The notes beneath the pieces were generated by a model. The model ran no database searches. It was given only the letters and a program-made list of their open reading frames with translations, and was not told the origin of the DNA. A DNA stretch of 64,000 bases from Trochalopteron elliotii (lineage: Eukaryota > Chordata > Aves > Passeriformes > Leiothrichidae), in contig JANPWX010000476.1 in assembly GCA_024734555.1 (NCBI GenBank), positions 568,545-632,544 of the forward strand, given 5' to 3'. Both the position numbers and the translations under genes were made by a program. Below, one piece after another: positions 40,791 to 52,140 of the stretch; position 1 is the stretch's first letter; each line of letters starts with the position of its first letter.

Positions 40791-41522
40791 TGTTACAAGC
40801 CAACGACTGTACTCTATTAGTTGCTGTATGCCATTTGTACTCCAGACCCCAGCTTCTCACCCCTTGAGTTATATGTTGTATTGCTGTATGCTATTTGTAC
40901 CCCAGACCCCAGTTTCTCACCCCTCGAGTTGTATGTTGTATGCCCCTTTTCCAAAAACCTTGAGATCCCTTACCTTTCCTCAAGTTAAGCCTCTGCTGCT
41001 CCCCCACCTGCTCTCCGCCTGCTTCCCTTCCTACTTCTGGCTGTCCCTCTCCCTACTTCCTGCTGGCATATGGCCTGTACATCAAGCTGCTGCCACCACT
41101 CTTATGGAAATCACCGAAACTCCCATGAGGCTTTGCTGCAAGTCAGGACCTAATTAACACAAGAAATCCCTAGCTGAGACGAGCCGACACAGAATCCAGA
41201 CCTACAAAAGACAATATTGAACCAGCAATGGCTAAGGTATTTGTGGACAGTTTCCTATGTCTCGCCATAACCTAGAGAGTACCTGGAGGGAGAGACACCC
41301 CTAGACTAAACACGACGGCCTGACTTCCTGAGAACACCCATAAGGGCAAACTCTGGGCTCTGCAGCGGCTCTGCAGCAGCTCCGCTGAGTGGCCAGACCG
41401 ATAGGGACCTCTTCCTCAGTGGAGCAACAGCAGCGGCATAGGCTATCCCTTGAGCTTCCCCCTTTTCTAATGATGGCATTTTAAGGAGTTAAAATTATCT
41501 CCTGCCCTGGTTATTTGTAACA
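40791..41522. mobile_element. LTR-like unit with 8-bp inverted termini
   Basis: It begins TGTTACAA and ends TTGTAACA, a perfect 8-bp terminal inverted repeat over 732 bp, as in a retroviral LTR. The layout (TG...CA termini, no coding content) fits a solo LTR. No convincing target-site duplication flanks it, and I see no clear AATAAA to orient it, so the class and strand are open. It contains a 60-bp tandem duplication and ends about 140 bp before a CR1 fragment. Confidence 0.6.
40821..40940. repeat. 60-bp tandem duplication inside the LTR-like unit
   Basis: Two copies (40,821-40,880 and 40,881-40,940) both start ttgctgtatg and end tatgttgta. They differ at only a handful of positions. Confidence 0.95.
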
Positions 41523-41659
41523 ATAGGTATTTCTAAAATTCACTCTAATACCTGGACTTGGGAAAACAGTCCCTTTCGAATTGGTCACACATCAGCCTGC
41601 TCTCTTCACTCCTGGCAATGGGTCTGGGACAAGCAGTGACAGGGACAGCCCAGGAAACA

Positions 41660-41955
41660 CATCAATATACAGAAACATAAAGGATAGAGAAGACCTCCAA
41701 GACCAAGTCCAACTTGTGGCCAATTCCCACCCTGTTAACCAAACCACAGCACTGAGTGCCACCTCCAGTCTTTGCTTGGACATTTTCAGGAACCCCAGGG
41801 ATGGGGACTCTACCATCTCACTAGGCAGTCTACTGCAATGCTTAACAACCCGTTCAGTGAAGAAATTCTCTCTGATGTCCAACCTGAACCTCCCCAGGCA
41901 CAGCTTGTGGTTGTGTCCTCTTGTCCTCTTGTGAAAATTGTCCCTACGTCTTCCA
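41660..41955 (-). mobile_element. CR1 LINE 3' fragment
   Basis: Reverse-complement CR1 phrases are present: 'gaccaagtccaacttgtgg', 'gcactgagtgccacctcc', 'cagggatggggactctacc' and 'ctctgatgtccaacctgaa'. The terminal tail is degraded. Confidence 0.88.
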
Positions 41956-43739
41956 TTTGGATACCACTGGGACAATTTAAAAGGTCATTTTTCTCTGACA
42001 TACTCATTTAAAATTAGGTTTAACAACTCTTTCAGAACCTGTTCTAGTGCAGTAGTGGCTGATCTACCTACCAGTAAAGCCTCTCATCAAGGAGATCAGC
42101 ATTGCCTGAATAAGCCCAGCCAAAAATAGCAGGCGTACTAATGGCATGGCACAAAATCCTTTTTATTTTTTTTTCTTCCCAGCTGAGACTGCTGCTCATT
42201 TAGCAGCAAAATTTACAGCTTAAAAGTATACTTTATAAAGTTATTCACCTTGGCTCAGCATTTGTTTCACTTGGAGCACGGGACACTCATTTCATGGCAG
42301 GGAAGCATCTGGGCAGAAGAAGAGGCACTGGTAGATGTGTGTTTGGATGGGATTCATCTCTGGATGAGTCACCTGATAAACCCAATCCCTAACTTAGCAT
42401 GAGAGACAGATTTAACACTCCCAAATGAAATGTTAGTGCAGAAACAATCCCCTATAACATCCACATCATAAATAATTTACTTTCCTTCCAAGCACTGAGG
42501 AAGATTAATGGACAGTTTTTTGAAAAAAAATCAAGTTAAAACATTTGCAGGCTCTGGTGTCATTGCAGTAACAGGCAGCAAGTGTAAACACTGCAAGGAC
42601 TGTATCCATTTAGGAGCGACTGGGAGACCACACAATGCACAAGAGGCAGCAATGAGCAGAGCTGCCCTTTCTATTAAGGGGCCACTTTGAGTTTCCATTT
42701 GGAGCCAGGAGAGGCGGGGGATTCACTGGCCGAGTTCAAGGCACCCATTATTTGTTATTATGAAGTTTCCAAAATGAAGAGATTAAAATAAGTCCAAAGT
42801 GTTTCTCTGACAAATGTTAAATGTCACCCACAAGATTTATAGCACTTCTGTTCTCCTCCAAAAGCTTTTAGTTCAGTGGCAGAGGTTACTGAGAGCTTGT
42901 CCACTGGCTGCCCGCTTTATAGTTTTAGCACTGGCCAGAGAGCAATCCAAAGTTTCAATAATGAGTAATAGCACTTTCAGCTCACCATCATCATTTGTCC
43001 TACATCCATTATTGTCATGAGAGACCAGTCTTGCTGATGCAAATGGTGCTGGCAGCTGGCATGTCAACGTTTCACACCTCTGCAGCTGCCGGGCTGTGAT
43101 GGCAGCAGCTCTGCTCCCCAGGCAGGGCAAGAGTGGGGACAGTGCCAGGTGATGTCCTCACTGACTTAACTGCTCTGTGAAACCTGGAAGAGATGGCTTC
43201 CTTAATTATGGTTAAGCATTATTTTGGGAGGATTTCTGCTCTACCTTTGAGATCACTGTGCTATGGTGCAGTGGGAGGGGTTCCTTTTCCTGAGTGTTGC
43301 TGCAATGCCTCAAAATAGCCTCTTTCCCTTCTTTCTACCCCATGTCACCTGTCCTTCTCCCTGCTCTTCTCCCCTCCTTTCAGGGAACAGAAAGGATCAG
43401 ACCAACGGGAGCTCATTCACAAGGATTGTGCATAAGAAACTGGGCCTCCATGCTCCTGGGGCAGGACAGAGCTGGTAGGATTGAGACATGGGAGGAGAGC
43501 TGCTGGCACACAAAGCTAATACCCATCATGCTGAGATTCAGCCCCTGCAAAGCCACAAAGCCAGAGGTGTCCTACAGCCTTGGACAGGACTCCTCTCTCC
43601 CTATTCCCCCTAAGTCCATACACACTGCAACCCCCCTCACCAATCATAGCCTCCAAGTAGTATCCAGAGGATAACATAACTACTACTACTCTTACTTTTT
43701 ATTCCTTGTTCACATTTTAATGTGATTGTAATGATATCT
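41956..43739. other. no gene seen; part may be conserved noncoding DNA
   Basis: No coding sequence recognised. The block 42,720-43,010 is repeat-free and contains several TAAT and CTTT-rich words, so it is a weak candidate for conserved noncoding DNA. The rest is unremarkable. Confidence 0.45.
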
Positions 43740-44200
43740 TATTAGGCTACCTTAAAAAAGGGACCAAACAAATTTAAGGGAATAAGAAGCGATTATATTT
43801 ATTGAAGGGGCTTCATGCATGTTTCAGGCAGATGAAGTGCCCCCAGTGGCTACACCCAAAATGGGTGATAGGTCACAGCTTTTCACATTTTTATAAGTTT
43901 GGTCCATTTGCATATTGGGGGTTAATCTTCCAGTTACAGCTTCAGGTAATAAAGTAATTTACCCCAAGTTTGCTCCCCCAAACTCACTTTTGTTTATATT
44001 TCTCAGGGCCTGAGACAGTGAGGTGTCCTTGATTCCCAGGTCTAGAGAGGAATTGTTTTGTCTGACCAGAATGAGAAAGCAGTAACTAACACTCTATGTG
44101 GAGTTCAGAGTTATACAATAAAGAATTCCAGGATTACAAATATATGAAAAATGTAAAAGCCAAAATCCTAAGGCATCAGTAGGGTTCAAAATAGCATCCA
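43740..44200 (-). mobile_element. probable LTR remnant, minus strand
   Basis: On the minus strand a TATAAAAAT box (43,895 to 43,887) is followed about 85 bp later by AATAAA (43,803 to 43,798), which is the core spacing of an avian LTR. The surrounding sequence ('ggtccatttgcatat' upstream of the TATA) is LTR-promoter-like. I could not fix the termini or a target duplication, so the ends are approximate. Confidence 0.45.
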
Positions 44201-45715
44201 ACAATTCATGGTGCAAAAACACATCAGGCCATACACACCAATAGTGCACCAGCTGCCTGCAACAAGTGCACCTGCCAAAGGGACATCAAGAAAAGAAAAT
44301 CAGGGTTACAGTGGGTATGGAAGGTACTTCAGGATGCAATGGGAGATGGCAGACTTCCCTAGGTGTGGCTGATCTCTGTAATTACCCCACTAGCTGGAAT
44401 TTCATGCATCCCTTAGTTAACACATACTCATGTTCACATCACAGACTGCATGGGCTATCTGCATGTTTGCATCCATAATGATGATTTGAGTATTCTCACA
44501 TCCCTTTTTTTCCTTTCCCTGCACTCCCTGATCAGGGAGTGATATGTTCAGCAGTAAAATCAAATAGGAATAACGGTCCATCACCACCACCAAACTGATT
44601 GTGCTGATCTACAGGTCCAAATAACCTCCACCCATGGACCAGCTTTCCAAAAATCATTAGTAAAGTGAATAACCACTACATAAATCACCAGCCTCCCAGC
44701 TACTGCAGGGCTGGCTGGACACTAACAGGTTGGCTGTGTTTCCAAGATGAAGAACTTAATCACCCCACTGCTAGCCTGTGTAATTACAAGAGTTATGAAT
44801 CTTACTCTTTACCAAGTCCTTTCAAGTCCAGACCCTGGATTTGACTAACCTCATCAGCACAGAGCCCCACCAGACATTATGGGAGGTAATTTCTTTGAAC
44901 CAAGCAATAAATCAGGTTTTTGCCTCCAGTACAACTCAAAAGCTTGACTCTCCTAGGTGTGGGTGAAGACCCTCTGCCCAACACTGCTGACCCTGGAGTG
45001 CAGGGCCAAGGCAAAAATGGTGCCTCTAAGTCAGCACAAATTTGAGACCAGGTTATTCATCATCCAAACAGAACACCAGAGCATTCCCTTTAACTGTCCT
45101 CTCCAACTAAGAGAATCATGAAAAGCTGAGGTGCTCAAATGTCCACAAGACCCTAGGTAAAAATGCATATGAAGTCTGAGTTGGACCTTACCAAGCAGGA
45201 ACAGAGAAAACTTCTGACTATGGAACAAAGATATCCTTCACAAGGTACGTTGTATCCCATCTGTTCTTTCAGATCCTGAGTTAATGTGGTTAGAAGTCTG
45301 TTTAGGTTTTGCTCCTGTGAGTGATCTGGGATCACTCAGCTCTTTGAAGGCCAGCTAACAGTAAGTGAGCAGGACTCCCAGGCTAGAAAGGACTGTACAA
45401 CTCCATGTATCTATCAGATTGTCTTCAATTAGAAATTAGTCCTCAGAATTAGTCATTTTGTATAATGTTGTGCTTATCTTCTTTTGTATTTAAACAAGAA
45501 AAAAATGTACTAGGAGAAATAATAAAAGCTACACGTCCCCGTCCCACCAGGACCTTTTCACACAATGCACTAAACTCATCCAAGTCCTTCCCATTATGGA
45601 ATTTGTTAAATTTTAAGACAACTGACCACATCAGTAACAATCTTCTGGTTCTGAGGCTGCAGACAGTCCAGTCAGTCATACTGGGGACACCACCCCTTCA
45701 GCCAGAGCTCTGAGG
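44201..45715. other. no gene seen
   Basis: Unique-looking noncoding sequence. No recognised repeat or exon. Confidence 0.5.
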
Positions 45716-45806
45716 CTTGTGGTTTGTTGAAGTGCGTGTCTCTTTGGTCAGCCCGGTGTTCGGCTAGACCTCCCAGCAGCTCCGACACGCCACAACAGGA
45801 CCAATT

Positions 45807-46346
45807 TGTGAGTCTTGGCTCAGCAGCCCCTGGACTTTCGCTGTCACAGCCGTGGTGTAAATGAAAGGGGGGACTCTCAGAGGGTCAGGGGGGACAGAGG
45901 TTTATTGGAGTCACAGGGGAACCCCCTTACCTCCTGCCTGATGCCTCAGGAGAGACCTCGGACAAAAGGCTACAGGGGGGTTTTGTCCAGGACAGGCTCA
46001 AGGAGTGGGTACAAACTACAAACCAATAAAACAAAGCAAAGTAACAAATGCCAACTGAATTACCTAACTACTAACAAATCAAGGTAATTTGGGGAGGGGT
46101 CTTGGGGTAATCTGCCAACTGCTGTCCAAATCTCCTCGAAAGTTCTGGACCTTGGAGATAGCGATTTAATGATGGACAGGGGAAGAAGAAGAGGATGGGC
46201 AGGGAGCATCATGGGGAAAGGACAAATAGGGAACATCTGTGGGCAAAGACCAGAGAGGCATAAAAACTCTTATCAACTTCTGATAAGAGAAAACTCCAAG
46301 ACAAGGGGCCCTTATGGGGTAACTAGAGCTATACTAACTTATAACA
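45807..46346 (-). mobile_element. probable LTR, minus strand
   Basis: On the minus strand it starts TGTTATAAGT (46,346 downward) and ends CTCACA (45,807), with AATAAA at 45,906-45,901. The first ten bases are identical to the start of the 3' LTR of the large provirus at 53.2 kb. No target duplication is visible. The about 90 bp on its low-coordinate side (45,716-45,806) could be attached internal sequence, but the position where a primer-binding site would fall does not match a tRNA that I recognise. Confidence 0.5.
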
Positions 46347-46403
46347 AAACCTTTTTTAAAACATGGAAATCTTGCAAACCCACAGTGGCTGTGCACTTGT
46401 ACA

Positions 46404-46533
46404 CATCCATCCATCCATCCATCCATCCATCCATCCATCCATCCATCCATCCATCCCGTTNCATCCATCCATCCATCCATCCATCCATCCATCCATCCAT
46501 CCATCCATCCATCCATCCATCCATCCATCCATC
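46404..46533. repeat. (CATC)n microsatellite with one undetermined base
   Basis: About 32 tetranucleotide units, interrupted at 46,457-46,461 by 'cgttn'. The N at 46,461 marks an assembly or consensus ambiguity, so the true length may differ. Frames across it encode IHPS or DGWM repeats on opposite strands and are artefacts of the tetranucleotide. Confidence 0.98.
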
Positions 46534-49414
46534 TTCACTGCACAACCTAAATCCCTTGAGGAATCTTACCAGATAAATTATTCAAGTTTTTTTTCCTAGT
46601 TTTTTAGAAAAAATATCAGTTTATTGTGACTAGAATTGAAGAAAATTTACAAAATCTTGAAAGTATTTGTTGCCAGATGATAAATTGTCTATACCTGGTG
46701 TGCCTACACAATGTTTGTTCTACCAAAACCCCTGGCCTATGGAACTGCACAATGCCCATTATGTAAGAAGGAGGACTGGAAGTTCACCAGCCCCAGTGCC
46801 CTGCCAACTCAGCCAGATCAACTGGAACATTGGTGTCCACCAGAGAGACCCTCAGGAGAGAAGAATGCATGCGTAAAGGGGAGGGGAAATATGTTAACGG
46901 TTTTAGAGAAATTCTTATCATAGGTATGTTTAGCCCAGGACTATCCCCCCATGCACCTGGCCGAAAAAATAATGCCTGTTTTTTAATGCTACATCAGTGT
47001 TGTGGAGTTTTTATCTTGCTGAATTTTTTGTAACATATTGACAGAGCACTGGGGTAATGCATCCCGTTAGCCTGGGATCACAGATTTCCACAGCCCTGAG
47101 TGAATCACTCATCTACTCATTACAGTCTCATCCTGTCTTTCAGCCCTGCAGTGCTCTCCCAAGCCGATAAGCAAATGGAGAAAACCCAAATGTTTCAATA
47201 ATGAATTTATGGTACAAATGCCCTCTAATGTCAGAAGTTTAAAAGCACTAACACCAACATGGCACCTCTTTAATTTTTAGCAGCAAAACTTGATCTTAAC
47301 TATACTGAAAACTTAATTTTTCTGCTGCTAGTAAGTTAATAAAGGAATTTATCAGCTTTTGATGCCCATCACTGATATTCAAGGTCATTAAAAAATTGGT
47401 CTACTGTTCTAAAATAAATACAGATTTTAGACCTCCCTCATTCTTTCCAGACTAGAAACATGTGAATTCATTCCTGATCTTCTTTCTTTTGATTTCTGTG
47501 GTTTTTAAGCTGCATGGAGAAGGTGTCTGTGGACATGGCACCCAGGGAATGGTGCTGGGAAGGGCAGGATGGGAAGGAAATGTACAGAAATCCAGAAGCA
47601 GCAGTGGATTGGGAGCTGGTGATCCAGCCTCAGTCACACCATTACAGTCTGTGTAATGATAATATTCCTAATTTCCTTCCTGAACATGGAGTTGGAGGAG
47701 AACAGAACTCTTCACATTGATGGAAAGGGGAACACTAGGGAAAAACTACTGCTTGTGTCCTCAGAGAGCAGAGGTAAGAGCCCGAGAGAAATATTGGGTG
47801 GCTGAGGGATACTTGTGTCCCCTCTGGAATAAATTCCTGTCTCTCCTCAGACCTGCTGGTTTGCAGTTTGGACGTATTTTCCTACTGCTTTAGTTCTTAA
47901 TAACTGAAAATCCATGGATTGCTGGATGATTTCCATAGGTTCTCCTAATTTGTCAGTGTTCTGAGGAAGGTCCTGACAAAGCTGCAAAGGGCAAGGAACA
48001 TGGAGCATCCAGGGAGCATCCAGGAGGCTTCTCTCCCCTGAATTTCTCCTGGAGAGTGCTGCATGTAATGCTGGATATTTAACCTGGCTTTGGGGTGTTC
48101 TCCCACAGTCTCAGCTCTAACTGCTGCCCCTGAGCCGAGGCCTGGCTGTGTCCCACCACTAAACCTGGCAGCTGGGTGTGCTTTTCCAGCCCTTTAAATC
48201 CCACGGGCAATCCCAGGTTCCTGGAGCTCCCCCAGGCAGAGCCTGGACTCGCTCCTTGGAAGCTGCGCTTCAATCTGCCAGAACCAAGGATATCCTGCCC
48301 AGGTTTGAAACTGTGTTCATGGTTTTTTTCCTCTTGCAGGTAGTTGGCAAAAAGGAGAGAGCCACTAGGAAGTGAAGCCACTGGACGGCCTTAGCCCAGT
48401 CCAAGGTTCCCACTTTTCGCTCTGACTCCTGCATAATTGCTTGACCATAACCAGGGACTGTCTGTTTGATTTCCTGCCTTTTCCAATAAATCGTTGCTCT
48501 CAACTGGGGTGTGTTCCTGGTGTCATCCTCCTCCTCCATGGATTTGTAAATAGAATTCCTGACTTTTGCCAAGTATAATTTTGTTATTCCAGCAATTGTG
48601 GCTTGTTTTGTTCCATTGAAACTTCCCGACTCTGCTGAGAGTTTCAGATGTCAAATACAAGTAAGATGGGAGTTTCTTTGGATTGTTACTCCCACAAAAT
48701 ACAGATCATTCTAGGACAGGAGTAACTAGACCTGTTTAATTCCCACTTTCCTTTAAAATCAGAGCAGAGGAAGCAGATTTTACATCATCATTCCATGAAC
48801 TTCCACCAACTTCCTGACTGTTCCAGAAGTTTTCAGTGTTAGAAATTCCTGAGCTTGTCTTGCAGGCAAGCTGGGATTTAGATATTATTCCTTCCTTTTA
48901 TTTGATGTTTTCCCTCTCTCTGATTTTAGTAAGGGAATATTTATTGCAAATGCCAATTTTCCATCCTAATTGGAATTTTGGTGCCTCTCACGGCACATTT
49001 CCAAGAAAATGTACCCAATTAATGTTGGTAAATCAGGAATTGTTCAGCACCATACCCACAGAATTCTGTGAATTCCCAGGAAAACTTGCTAACTGTTTAA
49101 TTGCCATAATTCATCTCTTCGTAAAGTTAAATTTACTGCAGTTTTGATTACATAAATCCCATTAAAACCTAACTCAGGTCCTAATTGCTGATCCTTGGAC
49201 ACAATGGGGTGGTTCTTTCCTGCCTTGGCACATTTGGATATTCATCCAAAGTGAGCTTCCCACTAAAATAGCATTTGTTTCCCAGTAAAACTGGGAATTC
49301 CCTAGAAAATCTCATTTTCTAGGAAGCACTGGTTTGTTTTCCCTATCCCTGCATAATCGAGAACATTTCTGGAGCTGTGTTAGGCAGTGGCCTCAGGGGA
49401 GAGCTGGATTTATT
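46534..49414. other. no confident gene; one terminal-exon-like stretch
   Basis: Mostly unremarkable noncoding sequence. The block 47,180-47,440 is AT-rich and repeat-free, a weak conserved-noncoding candidate. A splice-acceptor-plus-poly(A) arrangement at 48,320-48,490 is listed separately. Confidence 0.45.
48320..48510 (+). other. possible 3' terminal exon or LTR end
   Basis: A pyrimidine-rich stretch (ggtttttttcctcttgcag, AG at 48,338-48,339) has the form of a splice acceptor. It is followed by a short open tail (reading VVGKKERATRK, stop at 48,373-48,375) and AATAAA at 48,485-48,490. This is what the last exon of a gene or lncRNA would look like, but LTRs can mimic it and no upstream exon was found. 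I do not recognise the peptide. Confidence 0.2.
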
Positions 49415-49935
49415 TAATTTTGTATTTTATTTTATTTCCTGTTTATTTTACTCTTTCTTTTTTACATTTTATTTTTTATATTTTTTAAAATTATTGCTTG
49501 TTATATTTTTATTGTGATTTATTTTTTCATTTCATTTTTTGTTTGTATTTTTAAAATGTTTTTATATTCTATTTCTTCTCTTTTTGTATTTTTATTTTAA
49601 TTTTTAATTTTTTTCTCTTATTATTTCTTTTACTTTTATTTTATTTTTTACTTTTTTAAATTACTATTCAATTCTTAAATTTTTATGTTATTTGGGTTTT
49701 TTATTTTATATATTATTTTCATGTTATTTTATTTATTTTGTATTTTTGAATTATTTTAATTTTAAATTTTTTACTTCTTTTATTTCTTTTTTCTTTTCTT
49801 ATTTTTTACTTTATTTTTATTACTTTTAGATTTTATTTTATTTTTAAATTTTTATTTTTGTTACTTTTTATTTTATTTCATATTTTTTTATTTTATTTTT
49901 TCATGCTTTCTTTGTTCCTTTTTTTTTTCTTTCTT
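49415..49935. repeat. T-rich low-complexity tract, TTTTA-type
   Basis: About 520 bp, almost all T and A on the plus strand, with degenerate TTTTA/TTTTAT words and very few C or G. No exact period. It may have grown by slippage from a poly-T or (TTTTA)n seed. Confidence 0.9.
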
Positions 49936-50249
49936 ACCCTGGGTATGTGGAAGTTTGGCTGTTGGCAAAAAGAGAAGTTGAAAAAATGACCTCATGTCCA
50001 CTGGACGTCTGGATATAATTGAGAGTGCAGATAGCAAAACCTCTGTATTTTCTGCTAAATTGAAAAACCTGAATGGAAAAACCTGTAAACACCAGGGTTT
50101 TTTCAGTTTAACACTCTAACAGGTCTCATTCTACACCATTACAGTATTACCAGCAGTAACTGGATGTTGAGGTGTATTTCAGAGGTAGCGATAAAACAAA
50201 GTAGACATTTTATTTTGTAACTCTCCAAACTTCCTTGTTTATTAGCAAA

Positions 50250-50720
50250 GAAATCCAAAACAAAGCAAACAAAAAAAACAAACAAAAAAAACCCCACAAC
50301 CAACTGCTGCCCAGAAAAAAACACAGAAGGAGAAAATATGCCAATATTATTTTAATAAAAATTAAATCTTTACCCCTTAGAAAACCAGGCTAATTTAATT
50401 CTAATTAAATTGTGGTTCTGATGTACTAGGTTAATGAATTCATATAGTTTAAAATATAATTTAAAATATAAACAAATAAATACGATTTTTAAAAATAAAT
50501 ACAAACATTAAAAGAAAGTAATAAAAAACGAAATCTAAAATATGAAAAATAATATCACTAATATAAATAAATACTATATATATTATTACATGTTATGTAT
50601 ATTATGATATATTATATAAAATATGCATAGATATGAATATAAAAGATAAATGGTAACGAAAAATATAAATATCAAAACAATAAATATAAAAAATATTGAA
50701 ATATAGTCTAAAAGAAAGGC
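50250..50720. repeat. A-rich low-complexity tract
   Basis: A- and AT-rich on the plus strand (aaaatataaa, aaataaatac words), so its strand skew is opposite to that of the T-rich tract about 300 bp upstream. The intervening 49,936-50,249 is ordinary noncoding sequence. Confidence 0.85.
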
Positions 50721-50891
50721 TTTTTTGGTTTTAACTTGATTGCTGGCAGGGTTCTCGTCGTTGTGGTTTGGGGTCTTTTGGGCCATTTATTTCAGAGGAT
50801 GTTTGGAAGGGCATTTTGGCCACGTTTTTTTTTTGCCTTCGCACTCTGCCGAGGTGCGTGGCAGCCGCGGGCTGAGGTGTGCGGCAGTGCT

Positions 50892-51491
50892 GCCATCTTG
50901 TGGACAGAGAGCGGTACTGCAGCTCTCCCCCGTGCCCGTCCCTGAGGCGTGCGGCTGCCCCGGCCTGCGAGCTCGGGGGCAGTGCTGCCGCCCGACCTTC
51001 CAAAGATGGCAGCAAAAAGGGCGGGAAAAACGCAAGGACCCCTGGTGCGCCCAGCTGGCTGCCTACGCACAACCCGGACCACAGAGCTGCCCGGGAGCAA
51101 TTTTCTGCGGCGTATCAAGGTGCGCAGACGTGGGATGGAGGCTCAGCGTCACTGCGGGCAGGTTCATGCAGTTGATTTAGTAAGGCGCCTGTGCGAGCAG
51201 CAGGCGGGTCTGAGGGGGTGCGACAGAAAAGATGGCAGCATGACATGCTTGACCTTTCAAAGATGGTGGCCAAAAGGGCAGGAAAATGGCAAAGACCCTG
51301 AGTGTGTCTAGCCAACTGCCTGCGTGCAACTCAGAACACGACGCTGGCCAGTCACAATTTTCTGCGGTGTATCCAAGAGTGCAGGCATAGCCTAGGGGTT
51401 CAGCAGTGCCAGGGGAAGGTTCAGGCATTTTAGTTTGTCAGGGGTCTGTGCAGGCATCTGGGGGCCTTATGGGTGAGACGAAAAAGATGGC
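50892..51491. promoter_or_regulatory. cluster of YY1-like AAGATGGC motifs
   Basis: AAGATGGC-type words occur at 51,003-51,010, 51,229-51,236, 51,260-51,267 (AAGATGGT), 51,484-51,491 and inverted (GCCATCTT) at 50,892-50,899. This core resembles the known YY1 binding consensus. Several sit at equivalent positions of the tandem units, so the cluster arose partly by duplication. Binding is inferred, not shown. Confidence 0.35.
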
Positions 51492-51765
51492 AGGTTCAGC
51501 CATAACCAAGAAGGCGGTGAGAAAGGGCAGAAGTCACATGACACCACTCTCAAGACGGTGACTCAGTGCAACTCACAAGACCTTCCAAAGCTGGTGGCAA
51601 AAAGGCGGGAAAGAGGCAAAGAGCCCGGGTGCATCAAGCCGGCTGCCTGCACGCTCCCCTGACCACAGCATCGCCTGGGTGTGATTTTCAGCTGCGTTAC
51701 CAGGTGCACGGACACGGGCTGTGGGCTCGGCCGGCGCCGCAGGCGGGTGGGAGCTAGGCCTGTGT
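50994..51765. repeat. three diverged tandem units of about 257 bp
   Basis: Unit starts are at 50,994 (gaccttccaaagatggc), 51,251 (gacctttcaaagatggtgg) and 51,581 (gaccttccaaagctggtgg). Units share a pattern of GCAAAAAGG-type words, CAGCTGGCTGCCT-type words, 'caattttctgcgg' and a GGTTCA..GCA block. Spacing is 257 then 330 bp; the second unit carries extra sequence after 'aagatggcaggttc'. The third unit is incomplete. No relation to the 255-bp array downstream was seen. Confidence 0.85.
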
Positions 51766-52135
51766 CAACAGGCAACAGTAGCAACACCACTCTCTGCGGA
51801 GGACCTGCATTGGGTGGTGGCCCTGAAGCTGCCCCCGTGCCACATGAGGAGACCAAAACATCCCCGTCCCAGTCCGCCACATCCCCACCGCTCTCCGCAG
51901 TCCCCACAAACCACCCACGCATCCCTCTGGCCCAGGGGAATGGAGACAAACACAAAAGCATCAGGGCAGAAGAGCTGACAGAGCTACGTGAGCAGTCCCC
52001 CTCCCACAGTCGGCAGCAGCCAGCCAGGAGGAGGCAGCTGGTCTCTGAATGTTGAAAGCTGAATGGTGCAAAGGGAGTGCAGGGCTTGGCGGGGAGACTC
52101 ACGGATTTTCTGGAAAGGGCTTCTCAGGAAACACA
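51766..52135. other. transition sequence, end resembles the 255-bp array
   Basis: The first part is unplaced GC-rich sequence. From about 52,030 words such as 'gctgaatggtgc' and 'cttctcaggaaacacacagg' resemble the end of a 255-bp array unit, suggesting a diverged outermost copy that the next LTR inserted into. Confidence 0.5.
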
Positions 52136-52140
52136 CAGGG

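Larger units (their letters stand above)
50840..51780. other. CpG-rich block
   Basis: CpG dinucleotides are visibly dense here, especially 50,860-51,240, in sharp contrast to the AT-rich DNA just before it. It could be a CpG island, or simply a GC-rich repeat. The block largely coincides with a diverged tandem repeat, and no TATA box, first exon or coding start is evident. Confidence 0.6.

Noticed and set aside
45780..45806. Primer-binding site beside the 45.8-kb LTR
   Set aside because: The sequence at the expected position starts TGG but does not match a tRNA 3' end that I recognise.
46169..46576. 135-codon frame with IHPS repeats and DGWM frames on the other strand
   Set aside because: Translation of the (CATC)n microsatellite, crossing an undetermined base.
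50840..51250. Promoter of a host gene at the CpG-rich block
   Set aside because: The CpG-rich sequence largely coincides with diverged tandem units and no first exon follows, so it is listed only as a CpG-rich block.
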